The notes under the pieces are model-generated. The model worked only from the letters and a program-made list of their open reading frames with translations, did not search any database and was not told the origin of the DNA. Shown here in pieces: positions 23,182 to 31,358 of a DNA stretch of 36,765 bases. Numbering within the stretch: the stretch's first letter is position 1; the number at the start of each line of letters is the position of its first letter. The position numbers and the translations under genes were made by a program. The DNA is from JACPGQ01 sp039798685 (GTDB lineage: Bacteria; Patescibacteriota; Microgenomatia; Levybacterales; UBA12049): contig JBDKFM010000004.1 of NCBI GenBank assembly GCA_039798685.1, positions 1-36,765 on the forward strand, in the 5' to 3' direction.

Positions 23182-24176
23182 GCTTTGTCAAATTTTTTCT
23201 CGAGACTACTGTAGAGCACGATAATAAAGGAGAGAAACGGAATTGAGAGAAGTGCTCCGACGACTCCCATCAGATTTGCACCAATCATCACACCAAGAAT
23301 CACGACAACAGGGTTAAGTCCGACTGCACGTTGCATAATTTTTGGGACGAGGACGTTGTTTTCTAATGTTTGTATCAGGATGTAGATGACAACAACAATT
23401 AATGCAAGTGACGGAGACACGGTAAGCGCAACGATGACAGCAGGTACTGCAGCGAGAGTTGGTCCGAGTGTTGGAATCGCCTCAAGAAGTCCTGCGAGCA
23501 CTGCAAGTGGCAGTGCAAACGGTAATCCAATTATTGAGAGTGCGATAAACGTCATGATACCTATCGCAAAGCCAAGTGTGAGTTGTCCCCTGAACCATCC
23601 TCCGAGTTTGTCATCAACCTGACCTAAGATCTCAAAAATATCATCCCTGTCTCGCTTCGGAAAGACACTAGCAATCGCGTGTTTAAACTTTTCATGATAG
23701 AGGAGAAGATAAAAAGCTACGATAAGAATCGTGACGGTAGAAAATACTCCTCCAAACACTGCTGACGTGACGGCAAATGCGTTTTTGCCCAGATTATTCA
23801 GCTCTCCTGCTACAGCTTCCTGAATCTGTTTCGCATCAATACCGAATCCGAGTGTCGAGCCCGCCTGATCCATGTATTCAGGAAAATTATTAAGGAGTGT
23901 TTGTACCTGGGAGAGTATAAATGGAATAAGCGGAAAAATAAGCAAGAAGAGAATCACTATAGTACTTAGATACGGGATTAAGACAGCAGCGAGATTCGGC
24001 AGACCTTTGCTTTTGAAAAAATGTACAAAAGGCAGAAGCGATGCCATGAGTATATAAGATATAAAAATTGCCGTAATAATATCCCGTAATAGAAATACCA
24101 ACCATCCCAGAAGAATGATAAAAAATACCATCAGAAGCTGGTGACGGAAAATGTATGAGAACAGTTTGTATGCCAT
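23178..24176 (-). CDS. AI-2E family transporter (UPF0118/PerM-like)
   Basis: A 332-residue membrane protein of the AI-2E exporter family, whose members export small molecules or act as ion antiporters. Eight hydrophobic segments are seen, with the family-typical middle block LGGWFRGQLTLGFAIG and PTLGPTLAAVPAVIVAL, and the C-terminal VLVPKIMQRAVGLNPVVVILGV followed by GVVGALLSIPF. The substrate cannot be assigned, and autoinducer-2 export should not be assumed. The start has an AGGAT-like ribosome-binding sequence and a strong promoter. Its stop overlaps the end of the convergent methyltransferase gene. Confidence 0.88.
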   Translation of the reverse strand: MAYKLFSYIFRHQLLMVFFIILLGWLVFLLRDIITAIFISYILMASLLPFVHFFKSKGLPNLAAVLIPYLSTIVILFLLIFPLIPFILSQVQTLLNNFPEYMDQAGSTLGFGIDAKQIQEAVAGELNNLGKNAFAVTSAVFGGVFSTVTILIVAFYLLLYHEKFKHAIASVFPKRDRDDIFEILGQVDDKLGGWFRGQLTLGFAIGIMTFIALSIIGLPFALPLAVLAGLLEAIPTLGPTLAAVPAVIVALTVSPSLALIVVVIYILIQTLENNVLVPKIMQRAVGLNPVVVILGVMIGANLMGVVGALLSIPFLSFIIVLYSSLEKKFDKA

Positions 24177-24187
24177 ATCCTACTCTC

Positions 24188-24216
24188 ACTATATTCAAAC
24201 CCTGCATTCTTGTCAA
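24188..24216 (-). promoter_or_regulatory. Promoter of the AI-2E family gene
   Basis: TTGACA (24211-24216) and TATAGT (24188-24193) have a 17-nt spacer. Eleven bases separate the -10 box from the ATG, so the leader is only a few bases long. Confidence 0.75.
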
Positions 24217-24239
24217 TGAATCATAGTATAGAGCAAAAA

Positions 24240-24268
24240 TTGAACTTACTTACGCATACTGATACAAT
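24240..24268 (+). promoter_or_regulatory. Promoter upstream of tRNA-Arg(TCT)
   Basis: TTGAAC (24240-24245) and TACAAT (24263-24268) have a 17-nt spacer. The block resembles the one at 32957-32986 before the other tRNA-Arg gene, including the bases around TTGAACTT and TGATACAAT. Confidence 0.55.
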
Positions 24269-24323
24269 AAAGAAAGCTTTTGGCAGAGAACATATGGCAG
24301 AGAGAAGGATCAGTAGTTCCTTT

Positions 24324-24358
24324 AAATTGGCCATTATCCATTTTCCATTAGCCATTAG
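24324..24358. repeat. Degenerate tandem heptamer array upstream of tRNA-Arg
   Basis: Five consecutive 7-bp units are seen: AAATTGG, CCATTAT, CCATTTT, CCATTAG, CCATTAG. All share an ATT core at unit positions 3-5. The array ends 7 nt before the tRNA. Confidence 0.75.
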
Positions 24359-24365
24359 GTACAGC

Positions 24366-24439
24366 GCGCCTGTAGCTCAGCTGGATAGAGCAGGTCGGTT
24401 CTAACGACTAGGTCGGGGGTTCGAATCCCTCCAGGCGTA
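24366..24439 (+). tRNA. tRNA-Arg (anticodon TCT)
   Basis: The acceptor stem GCGCCTG/CAGGCGT, D arm GCTC/GAGC, anticodon stem GGTCG/CGACT with loop GTTCTAA, and T arm GGGGG/CCCTC all form. Confidence 0.95.
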
Positions 24440-24466
24440 CAAATTGATTACTAAGTCCCGTGTGTT

Positions 24467-25768
24467 ATGAATCCTGAAGTGCCACAATCAGAAACGGTAG
24501 AAAATTCTATGCCTCATACTGAAACGAAGCGAAGGTTTCCAGTATTTCTTATTCCTTTTTTACTTCTTTTACTGCTTCTTGTTGCAGGCACATACTTTAT
24601 ATATGGTAACTTTAGTCTCCCGGGAGAAAAACATGCAGGAGGTAAAGTCGTCACTCCGACTGACTCCCCCACTACGACCCCACTTAGATGGACTTCTCCG
24701 AAGAATTATCTCGCTACAGACTCTTCATCAAATATCGTCTTAGGATCACTGAGTAATGGGCAGTCTAAGGTGATTGTAAAAGCGGTGAGCGGTCCCTTCG
24801 GTGCACCACAGTTTCAATCACTCGCAACACGTTCTGGTACATATTTTTTGTATACGAAACTTCCTGATACGATTATTACAGAGCTGCAAAAAAATCCTCC
24901 ATATGAATTTTACGGATCAAATGATAACGAACTTCATCTCGTGACAATCGGTAAGGACGGATCTGTAAAGGATGTAATCGCAGACACGAACGTATCAGTC
25001 GGTGCCGGCGCATCACTTATCGCATTTGATAGCGAGGAAAAAGGATTTTATTATCCGAAGTATGAGAATGAAAAAGATGTGAGTTATTATTTCTCGCTCG
25101 CAGATTCTTCCAAGAAGCTCTCTGAACTTCCGCAATATCTACAATCCAGTGCTGCGCTGTCACCTGATAGAAAACGATACGTGCTTTTGGACGCAATGCC
25201 AAAAGATAATTCAGACACCGGTATCAATAGTACCTATACTCTGTCGCTTTTTTCAGTATCGGGTAAAAAAGAAAAAACGCTCTATAAAGATTTTATTTCT
25301 GGTGAAACCTCTGTGATTTTTCCAACTGAGAACTCAGTCTTTCTCGCTCGTGAGGATTATGTCGACGGACCTCAGAGTGTGTGTTATATAGAACAGATTC
25401 AAGTAAATACTGCAAAAGTCACACCCTTGAGAGCTCAGGAATGTCCACCGGGATCATCGTCCACAAATTTTCATGATCTGAGTCTTTCTCCTGACAGAAA
25501 ATTTCTTCTTGCTCTCTATAGCCAGGATTCACCAGGTGAACAGACCCGGCTTGGGAGTTTCTTCGTTGTGGATCTTAAGAGCGGAGCATCTCAATCACTC
25601 GCAGAGGCTGATGAGTGGTATGGGAAGTACTTCTGGATTGATCAACGTGAGGTGCTCACGACAATTACCAGGGATCAAAAACCAATAGTGTACAGACTCA
25701 ATCTCTCAACAGGTGAAGCATCTGTTGATGATATGTTTACAGGAAAACTTATCCTCGCAGCATTTTAA
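24467..25768 (+). CDS. Membrane-anchored protein with beta-propeller-like outer domain
   Basis: A 433-residue protein. Residues 1-24 are polar and cytoplasmic, one membrane helix spans about 25-47 (FPVFLIPFLLLLLLLVAGTYFI), and the rest is extracytoplasmic. The outer part has repeated blade-like elements such as SAALSPDRKRYVLLD and DLSLSPDRKFLLALYS, which resemble TolB/WD40-like propeller blades (the LSPDxK motif). A cysteine pair lies near residues 304-324. No catalytic motif is seen. Such proteins often act as binding scaffolds at the surface. The gene follows tRNA-Arg by 27 nt and may be transcribed from the same promoter. Confidence 0.6.
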   Translation: MNPEVPQSETVENSMPHTETKRRFPVFLIPFLLLLLLLVAGTYFIYGNFSLPGEKHAGGKVVTPTDSPTTTPLRWTSPKNYLATDSSSNIVLGSLSNGQSKVIVKAVSGPFGAPQFQSLATRSGTYFLYTKLPDTIITELQKNPPYEFYGSNDNELHLVTIGKDGSVKDVIADTNVSVGAGASLIAFDSEEKGFYYPKYENEKDVSYYFSLADSSKKLSELPQYLQSSAALSPDRKRYVLLDAMPKDNSDTGINSTYTLSLFSVSGKKEKTLYKDFISGETSVIFPTENSVFLAREDYVDGPQSVCYIEQIQVNTAKVTPLRAQECPPGSSSTNFHDLSLSPDRKFLLALYSQDSPGEQTRLGSFFVVDLKSGASQSLAEADEWYGKYFWIDQREVLTTITRDQKPIVYRLNLSTGEASVDDMFTGKLILAAF

Positions 25769-25828
25769 TTTATCTTCCACTTTTTTGAGTAGGAGAGAGA
25801 CTCTTCACTTTATCTTTGATCAGCGTAT

Positions 25829-25945
25829 TTACTCTTCGTTTCTACAAATTTTGTTTTGAATGGATATCATCTCAATTAATGTCCAAAAGAATAGTGTGAT
25901 GAGTAATAGTAAACTATAACCAATAATTTGTATAGAAAATAGCAT
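25829..25945 (-). CDS. Possible small membrane protein (38 residues)
   Basis: This short frame sits alone in the 340-nt gap between 25768 and 26111. Its product has a single hydrophobic helix (about residues 4-27, rich in Leu and Ile) and a polar, basic tail ending KICRNEE. It has a good promoter of its own: TTGCAA (25979-25984) and TATAAA (25955-25960) with an 18-nt spacer, ending 9 nt before the ATG. That matches the leaderless pattern of neighbouring genes. There is no homology evidence, so it could be chance. The rest of the gap holds only AT-rich sequence, a TATAAT box at 26054-26059 and a heptamer array. Confidence 0.3.
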   Translation of the reverse strand: MLFSIQIIGYSLLLLITLFFWTLIEMISIQNKICRNEE

Positions 25946-26071
25946 TACTTATTATTTATACTCACTAATTCGAAAAAATTGCAAGTATTCTAACACGTTG
26001 TGATGATTAGCTTTGTTTTGATAGTAGAAATAGTCACTTAGCCTCAGTTATGTTATAATTTCCCTACGTTT

Positions 26072-26106
26072 CCATTGGACATTTGACATTGGAGATTTGA
26101 AATTGT
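26072..26106. repeat. Degenerate tandem heptamer array upstream of tRNA-His
   Basis: Five consecutive 7-bp units are seen: CCATTGG, ACATTTG, ACATTGG, AGATTTG, AAATTGT. They share the ATT core and end 4 nt before the tRNA. Confidence 0.75.
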
Positions 26107-26110
26107 TCTC

Positions 26111-26186
26111 GGTGGCTATAGCTCAGTGGTAGAGCGCCAGCTTGTGGAGCTGGACGTCGCGGGTTCGACCCCCGTTAGCCACCCCA
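26111..26186 (+). tRNA. tRNA-His (anticodon GTG) with encoded G-1 and CCA
   Basis: The acceptor stem GTGGCTA/TAGCCAC is extended by G-1 pairing with C73, the identity element of histidine tRNA. The anticodon stem CCAGC/GCTGG has loop TTGTGGA. The 3' CCA is encoded, unlike in the other tRNAs of this window. A TATAAT box is at 26054-26059. Confidence 0.95.
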
Positions 26187-26253
26187 AACCTTTTGATTTG
26201 CTAAAGAATCACGGCTGGTTCAAAAAGTGTAGTTGAAGAGGTTACTCTTCGAT

Positions 26254-27147
26254 TTATTTGGTGTTTTGGAGCTGCGCAATATCGAGCTTTTTCATGTTCA
26301 TCATGCGCTTATATGCTCCAGGTAATTTTATAGTTTTTTCTATATTTACCGGTGTGATTTGCCAACTTACGCCAAACTTATCTTCAAGCCAACCGCATTG
26401 TTCAGCCTCTGAATTTGATGATAATTTTTCCCAGTAGTAGTCAATTTCTTCTTGATCAGTACAGAGCACCATGATTGATATAGCTGGTGTGAAACCAAAA
26501 GCATGATCAGCTCCACCATCCATCACAGCAAACCATTCCCCAAAAAGTCTAAAATCTGCATAGGAAATTTTACCAGCTCTGTCAGGCATTTCTGACGGAT
26601 AACTATTGATATTTTGACTCACTTCACTGTCTTTAAATACTGATGTATAGAAATTCATTGCATCTTTTGCGTGACCATCTCGTTCTCTGGTGAACATGAG
26701 AGAAGGTACGATTTTTGGTCTTTTCTCACTATCGGGACTACTCAGCATAAGCTGCCAACTATATCCATATTTGTCCTGTACCCAGCCGTAGTATTTGCTA
26801 AATGGATATTCTCCAAGCTCCATGAGCGCTTTTCCTCCATCTACGAGCCGTCCCCATAACGCATCGCTTTCTTCTTTGGAGTCACAGGTATAGAAAAAGG
26901 AAATTGAAGGATTTGGTGTGAATGTTGTATCTGCATTTATTGCTATAAACCGAAAGCCACTGATTTCAAAATCAATTGTGAGTACTTTTCCGGCAAAATC
27001 TTTTTGAAAGTCTGCTAAACCCTCTTCTTCTGTGTTGGGGTAATGCAGTGTTGAATTGATCTTACTATCCTTGAAGACTGAGAGATAAAAATTCACCGCT
27101 TCTTCAGCGTTGTGATCGAACCAAAAATTAGGAATAATTTTTTGCAT
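26254..27147 (-). CDS. Double-domain VOC (PhnB/3-dmu-9_3-mt-like) protein
   Basis: A 297-residue protein made of two PhnB-like vicinal-oxygen-chelate domains (about residues 1-135 and 140-275). Each begins with a pattern such as NFWFDHNAEEAVNFYLSVF or RDGHAKDAMNFYTSVF and contains a later GWVQDKYG or GWLEDKFG block. VOC proteins bind metals and small molecules. This subgroup has no settled reaction. A TATACT box (27154-27159) ends 6 nt before the ATG, so the mRNA is likely leaderless. It diverges from the YdeI-like gene, with which such proteins commonly cluster in bacteria. Confidence 0.85.
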   Translation of the reverse strand: MQKIIPNFWFDHNAEEAVNFYLSVFKDSKINSTLHYPNTEEEGLADFQKDFAGKVLTIDFEISGFRFIAINADTTFTPNPSISFFYTCDSKEESDALWGRLVDGGKALMELGEYPFSKYYGWVQDKYGYSWQLMLSSPDSEKRPKIVPSLMFTRERDGHAKDAMNFYTSVFKDSEVSQNINSYPSEMPDRAGKISYADFRLFGEWFAVMDGGADHAFGFTPAISIMVLCTDQEEIDYYWEKLSSNSEAEQCGWLEDKFGVSWQITPVNIEKTIKLPGAYKRMMNMKKLDIAQLQNTK

Positions 27148-27153
27148 TGTGAA

Positions 27154-27203
27154 AGTATATTATCACAAAATTTTAACGAGTTCTGAATTTTTTTTGTTAT
27201 ACT
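27154..27203. promoter_or_regulatory. Divergent leaderless-type -10 boxes
   Basis: A minus-strand TATACT (27154-27159) lies 6 nt before the VOC start, and a plus-strand TATACT (27198-27203) lies 6 nt before the YdeI-like start. The -35 boxes are weak, so both may need an activator or rely on the -10 region. Confidence 0.55.
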
Positions 27204-27209
27204 TATGAT

Positions 27210-27779
27210 ATGGCTAAATCAGCTGACTCTAAAATAGTTTTTGATGCAACACTTTATACGATTAATTCCTGGACAATTCTCAGACTCCCCGAGGAAGCCA
27301 GTGCAAAGCTACCGTCACGAGGTATGACCATGGTCTCAGGAACTCTCAATAACGTTCCGTTTCAAACAGTACTGGAACCTGATGGGAGATATGGTCCGGG
27401 ATTAAAGCCAAGCCATTGGTTTAGACCTGATAAAAAATTATTGGCTGACACCGGTGCAAAAGCAGGTGATACTGTGCATGTTTCAATCGAACCGTCGAAA
27501 GAGTGGATAAATCCTGAGGTGCCCTCTGATATGAAAAAAGCTCTCATCGTGAACAAGGAAATTCATAAATTGTGGAATGATATTACACCGATCGCGCGGT
27601 GGGATTGGGTTCGCTGGGTTCGTGCAGTGAAGACTGAGGAGACGAGAAAAAAGCACGTGGAGATAATGCTCTCAAAACTAAGTAAGGGTATGAGGCGTCC
27701 ATGCTGCTTTAACCGCAGTCTCTGTAGCGAGCCGGCTGTCTCAAAAAATTGGGTACTTCTTGATCCGGCACAGGCATAG
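27210..27779 (+). CDS. DUF1905/YdeI-OmpD-associated family protein
   Basis: A 189-residue soluble protein. Residues about 8-95 match the DUF1905 beta-barrel-like domain (LRLPEEASAKLPSRGMTMVSGTLN and DTVHVSIEPS). Residues about 125-170 match the YdeI C-terminal helical region (ITPIARWDWVRWVRAVKTEETRKKHVEIMLSKL is the family signature, here given as its central span). The C-terminus carries an unusual Cys-containing extension (RRPCCFNRSLC). The biochemical role is unsettled. It is divergent from the VOC gene and 11 nt upstream of the DUF1801 gene, a common stress-type neighbourhood. Confidence 0.8.
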   Translation: MAKSADSKIVFDATLYTINSWTILRLPEEASAKLPSRGMTMVSGTLNNVPFQTVLEPDGRYGPGLKPSHWFRPDKKLLADTGAKAGDTVHVSIEPSKEWINPEVPSDMKKALIVNKEIHKLWNDITPIARWDWVRWVRAVKTEETRKKHVEIMLSKLSKGMRRPCCFNRSLCSEPAVSKNWVLLDPAQA

Positions 27780-27790
27780 GAAATAAATAT

Positions 27791-28183
27791 ATGCTTAAAA
27801 ATATTCAGGATTACAATAATTCTCACAATGAAAGTGATAAATCGATTTGTGAGTTTTTACGTCAAGAGATTGATAAGTGTCTTCCTGAAGCGGAGAGTAA
27901 GATTTGGCATGGACATCCGGTTTGGTTTTTAGACGGAAACCCTATTGTTGGTTATAGCAAGCAAAAAGATTGTATTAGGCTAATGTTTTGGAGCGGTATT
28001 GATTTTGATGAAGAAAAATTATTGCCTGGAACCGGTAAATTTAAAGATGCATCAATAAAATACACAGATAAAAAGCAGGTAAATACAAATGAGCTTAAAG
28101 GTTGGCTACAAAAATCCAAAGAAATTCAGTGGGACTATAAAAATATAGTAAAGCGTAAAGGCGTACTCGAAAGACTGAAATAA
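27791..28183 (+). CDS. DUF1801 (YdhG/YjbR-like) protein
   Basis: A 130-residue soluble protein with the DUF1801 pattern: an N-terminal helix (DKSICEFLRQEIDKCLPEAESKI), the WHGHPVWFLDGNPIVGY strand block (about residues 38-54), and KDCIRLMFWSG followed by a short C-terminal helix. Members include the proposed iron chaperone Fra/YdhG, but the function in general is unproven. It follows the YdeI-like gene by 11 nt, with a weak AGGAAA ribosome-binding site, and is probably co-transcribed. Confidence 0.8.
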   Translation: MLKNIQDYNNSHNESDKSICEFLRQEIDKCLPEAESKIWHGHPVWFLDGNPIVGYSKQKDCIRLMFWSGIDFDEEKLLPGTGKFKDASIKYTDKKQVNTNELKGWLQKSKEIQWDYKNIVKRKGVLERLK

Positions 28184-28209
28184 ATCCTCTAAGACTATGT
28201 AATTAACTC

Positions 28210-28239
28210 TTGCAAGAAAAAATGTCTCTCCTCTATAAT
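28210..28239 (+). promoter_or_regulatory. Promoter of the polysaccharide deacetylase gene
   Basis: TTGCAA (28210-28215) and TATAAT (28234-28239) have an 18-nt spacer. The mRNA leader is about 20 nt and lacks a clear ribosome-binding site. Confidence 0.65.
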
Positions 28240-28264
28240 GCAACTCGCATAGATTGTCAGTACA

Positions 28265-29221
28265 ATGAAAAAAAGAAAGGATTGGTCCCAAAAATCAAAA
28301 AAAACACAACGCACCTCTTTGTATAAAATTCATACTTCTCCTTCCCGTTTCTCTTCACTTCTCCATCTTCTTCTCGTGATCAGCACCCTCATATCTATCT
28401 TCATGTTTAATCCCCATCCATTGCCTGCTGTAACAAAAGACCCTACGTTACGAAATTCTCTCGCAGTGCTTACTACCCAGGCGAGCACACATACGATAAG
28501 TCCTGAAAAAAAATCATTGTTTGTCCCTAAAGCAGAAGCTGCAGATCAGAAAAGTGAGTTTTGTCTCTTTGTACCTGTGCTCTTTTATCACCATGTTGAG
28601 CCACTCTCTGAAGCACAGCTGTCAGGGCATGCGCAGTTTACTGTGGATAGTGCGGTCTTTGAGTCACAGATGAAATATCTCAAAGAGAACGGCTACATGA
28701 CAGTATCTATAGATACGGTTGTCGATGCAATTCACAATAAGAAATCTCTCTCACAAAAGGCAGTTGCGCTGACATTTGATGATGGGTATGCTGACATGTA
28801 CGACTACGCATATCCAGTGCTGAAGAAGTTTGGATTTGTTGGAAATTTTGCCATTCCGACCGGTCTCATCGGGCAGGATGGCTACATGAATTGGGAGCAG
28901 CTGACCGAAATTGCACGAGATCCCAACATGCATATATATAACCACACTGTGTCACACGCAGATTTACTTCATAATTCTTCGTACACTGAGAATGAGATAG
29001 CCGGAGCGCAGAGTGATATACAAACTCGACTCGGATTGAGGTCAAATATCTTTTTCTATCCATATGGATCATTTAATGACCGTGTAATTTCTGCACTTCG
29101 CGATAAAGGCTATATCGCAGCTTTTTCTACTCTCCCGGGCACACTACACTGTGAGTCTTCCCTCATGCAACTCTCCCGTACCCGCATCGGCAATGCCCCA
29201 CTCTCCCTCTACGGCCTCTAG
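28265..29221 (+). CDS. Membrane-anchored polysaccharide deacetylase (NodB/CE4)
   Basis: A 318-residue exported enzyme that removes acetyl groups from N-acetylated sugars of cell-wall or surface polymers. A basic N-terminus is followed by a membrane helix (about 29-46). The NodB domain spans about residues 95-318. VPVLFYHHVEP is the typical opening. The catalytic base and metal Asp pair lie in ALTFDDGYAD. The metal His pair appears as NHTVSHADL. Motif 3 is FFYPYGSFNDR. The domain ends close to the C-terminus. The peptidoglycan genes of the window are consistent with a wall substrate, but chitin-like polymers are equally possible. Confidence 0.9.
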   Translation: MKKRKDWSQKSKKTQRTSLYKIHTSPSRFSSLLHLLLVISTLISIFMFNPHPLPAVTKDPTLRNSLAVLTTQASTHTISPEKKSLFVPKAEAADQKSEFCLFVPVLFYHHVEPLSEAQLSGHAQFTVDSAVFESQMKYLKENGYMTVSIDTVVDAIHNKKSLSQKAVALTFDDGYADMYDYAYPVLKKFGFVGNFAIPTGLIGQDGYMNWEQLTEIARDPNMHIYNHTVSHADLLHNSSYTENEIAGAQSDIQTRLGLRSNIFFYPYGSFNDRVISALRDKGYIAAFSTLPGTLHCESSLMQLSRTRIGNAPLSLYGL

Positions 29222-29255
29222 ATAAGTGTCTTATAGTATGATATACTTTCTGAGT

Positions 29256-29897
29256 ATGAGTGAATTTGTTGGGCCTCCTCAAGAATGGAAGATTGGAAGA
29301 AATGAAGAAGCTGCCCTACGGCTTCAAATACAAGATGCTATTGCAAATCCTCTCGATCGTGTGGAATGTATCAGATATGAGATTGGTGATTTAGAGACAC
29401 CAAGAGTTGTGACACTTGGTAATCTTACTCTCACCCGCGGAAAACGCTTTTGTGACCTCGTACGCATGGAAATGACAAGTTCATGGGGACCTGTTCGCTA
29501 CCTCCCGGAGATAGAAGCTGATATCTTCAAGTACGGCAGTAAACAAAGTATATTTGACCATGAGCTCGCTCATTTACGTAAGGTGCATGAACTTGCAAGA
29601 GACAAGATGAAGAAATCTGTTATCACGTGTTATTTCCTTGATGAGTCCTTAGATACGATACCAAAACAGCTTTCGATGGGAATGTCTGTACGCCATCCCG
29701 TAATTAATGATCCTTTTATTGACATGCAGATAATAATTGCGCCTGAGAATTTAAGTGTCAACGATTGCGTGCAGCTTGAGGTACTTTTTGCGAAGCATAG
29801 GTCTGAATTGGAGTCACGCGATGGATTTGTTGAGATGATCTCTGCTGAGTATCTCAGAAAAACCGGTATCGATCTTCTCTCACCCCGCCATTTCTAA
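29256..29897 (+). CDS. Hypothetical protein with HExxH motif
   Basis: A 213-residue soluble protein that I do not recognise. It carries HELAH (residues 102-106) within FDHELAHLRKVHELARDK, which fits the zinc-binding HExxH helix of metallopeptidases. A third ligand could be His111 or a Glu near the C-terminus (FVEMISAEYL), but this is not certain. No signal peptide is seen. The start at 29256 is preferred to 29226 because a TATACT box (29242-29247) lies 8 nt upstream and overlaps the longer reading. The gene follows the deacetylase by 34 nt but has its own promoter. Confidence 0.5.
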   Translation: MSEFVGPPQEWKIGRNEEAALRLQIQDAIANPLDRVECIRYEIGDLETPRVVTLGNLTLTRGKRFCDLVRMEMTSSWGPVRYLPEIEADIFKYGSKQSIFDHELAHLRKVHELARDKMKKSVITCYFLDESLDTIPKQLSMGMSVRHPVINDPFIDMQIIIAPENLSVNDCVQLEVLFAKHRSELESRDGFVEMISAEYLRKTGIDLLSPRHF

Positions 29898-30036
29898 ATT
29901 GACGTATTTTGTTTCACTTTTGTTCTAGTTTTATTCTCTTTACATTCGTGAAATATTCTAATATATTTAGAGTATGTTTCTGTCCAAATTCCTCAAAAAA
30001 ATTATCAAAATGTACGCGTATTGGGTATTAGCGTAG

Positions 30037-30064
30037 TAATTTGAAATTTTCAATTGAAAATTAA
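30037..30064. repeat. Degenerate tandem heptamer array upstream of the Y-family polymerase gene
   Basis: Four consecutive 7-bp units are seen: TAATTTG, AAATTTT, CAATTGA, AAATTAA. They share the ATT core and end one base before the ATG at 30066. It is also self-complementary in part. Confidence 0.65.
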
Positions 30065-30065
30065 T

Positions 30066-31352
30066 ATGCATCGTATTATTCTCCATATTGATTTTGATTC
30101 CTTTTTTGCCAGTGTTGCACAGGAGGATCATCCCGAGTTTCGGGGTAAACCTCTGGGAGTAACGGCGCACAATGGCAGAACCGCTATTATTGCCGCGAGC
30201 CGTGAGGCCAAGAAGATGGGTGTCAAAAATGTCATGCGTACCTATGACGCCTACAAGCTCTGCCCCGATCTTCTTCTGACGAGCGCAGATTTTCATAGGT
30301 ACTGGGAGATCAGTAAGATTTTTATCAATATCTGCAAAGATTTCTCACCATATGTTGAGGTGTTCTCGATTGATGAACTTTTCCTGGATGTTACTCTGAC
30401 GGCACATCTTTTCGGCGGCGTGCATCCACTCATTAAAAAACTGAAGACCAGAGTCAGCCACGAGATAGGACCTTTTATTACTGTCTCTGTCGGGATTGCC
30501 GGGAATAAAATGCTCGCAAAAATGGCTTCTGGTTTGAAAAAGCCTGATGGTGTTTTTGAGGTTAGGGATGATCGACTGGAGCAGGTCTTTGCTATAGCCA
30601 AGTTGCAGGATATTTGCGGCATAGGACCCCGTATTGAGGCGAGATTGCAGCAAATGGGTATCACGACATTGCTCAGACTGCGGCAGGCCCCTCTCCCACT
30701 CCTTGTTGCAGAGTTTGGCGATGTGGCAGGACATTTTCTTTATAATGTCGGACAGGGAAAAGATACTGCTCCTGTCCGCTCTTTTACACAGGTTGACGAT
30801 GTAAAATCAGTGGGACGTAATTACTGTCTCCCGCACAATGAGTATGATACGCGCATTGTGCTGCAAAATGTCTATGAGCTCTGCGAAGAAGTCTGTCTTA
30901 AACTTCGCAGGCTTAATAAGAAAGCGCGGAGATTTGGCATAGGACTTCGTGGCACGCATGACCTGTATGGTCATACGCTCCGGACGATGTACTCATATCA
31001 GGCGCGTGATATGTTTTATTCCTGTCTGCAGGTTATCAAGCGTTACGATACGCTCTTTACTGAGGGGTACACCCGGCAGCTCAGCGTCTGGGCTTCGCAT
31101 CTTCAGGACACTGACAAAACAACAATGTCTCTTTTTCCTCATGAGAGACGATGGGATGATTTATCATCGACACTGGACACGATCAATGAAAAATTTGGCA
31201 ATCACACGATACGAAACGGTTTCCTTCTCTATGCCGACAAACTGACAACCGCACCAAACGGTTTCATGGCAGATAAATACGAGCGACTGCTTCTCTCAAA
31301 AACACCCCAGGAAAATCCTGTGCCGCAGACAAGGGAGGTATTTTACGGATGA
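30066..31352 (+). CDS. dinB: Y-family DNA polymerase (DinB/Pol IV-like)
   Basis: A 428-residue translesion polymerase. The catalytic acids are Asp9 in HIDFDSFFASV and Asp103/Glu104 in SIDELFLDV, with Phe14 as the probable steric gate. The thumb contains SVGIAGNKMLAKMAS with KKPDG after it, and a helix-hairpin-helix-like CGIGPRIEARL. The little-finger domain covers about 240-350. Near residue 360 a TMSLFP segment resembles a sliding-clamp peptide and is followed by a tail of the type found in UmuC-like members. The ATG at 30066 gives the canonical N-terminus. It is convergent with the ATP-cone nuclease gene, with only 6 nt between the stops. Confidence 0.92.
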   Translation: MHRIILHIDFDSFFASVAQEDHPEFRGKPLGVTAHNGRTAIIAASREAKKMGVKNVMRTYDAYKLCPDLLLTSADFHRYWEISKIFINICKDFSPYVEVFSIDELFLDVTLTAHLFGGVHPLIKKLKTRVSHEIGPFITVSVGIAGNKMLAKMASGLKKPDGVFEVRDDRLEQVFAIAKLQDICGIGPRIEARLQQMGITTLLRLRQAPLPLLVAEFGDVAGHFLYNVGQGKDTAPVRSFTQVDDVKSVGRNYCLPHNEYDTRIVLQNVYELCEEVCLKLRRLNKKARRFGIGLRGTHDLYGHTLRTMYSYQARDMFYSCLQVIKRYDTLFTEGYTRQLSVWASHLQDTDKTTMSLFPHERRWDDLSSTLDTINEKFGNHTIRNGFLLYADKLTTAPNGFMADKYERLLLSKTPQENPVPQTREVFYG

Positions 31353-31358
31353 CAATGA

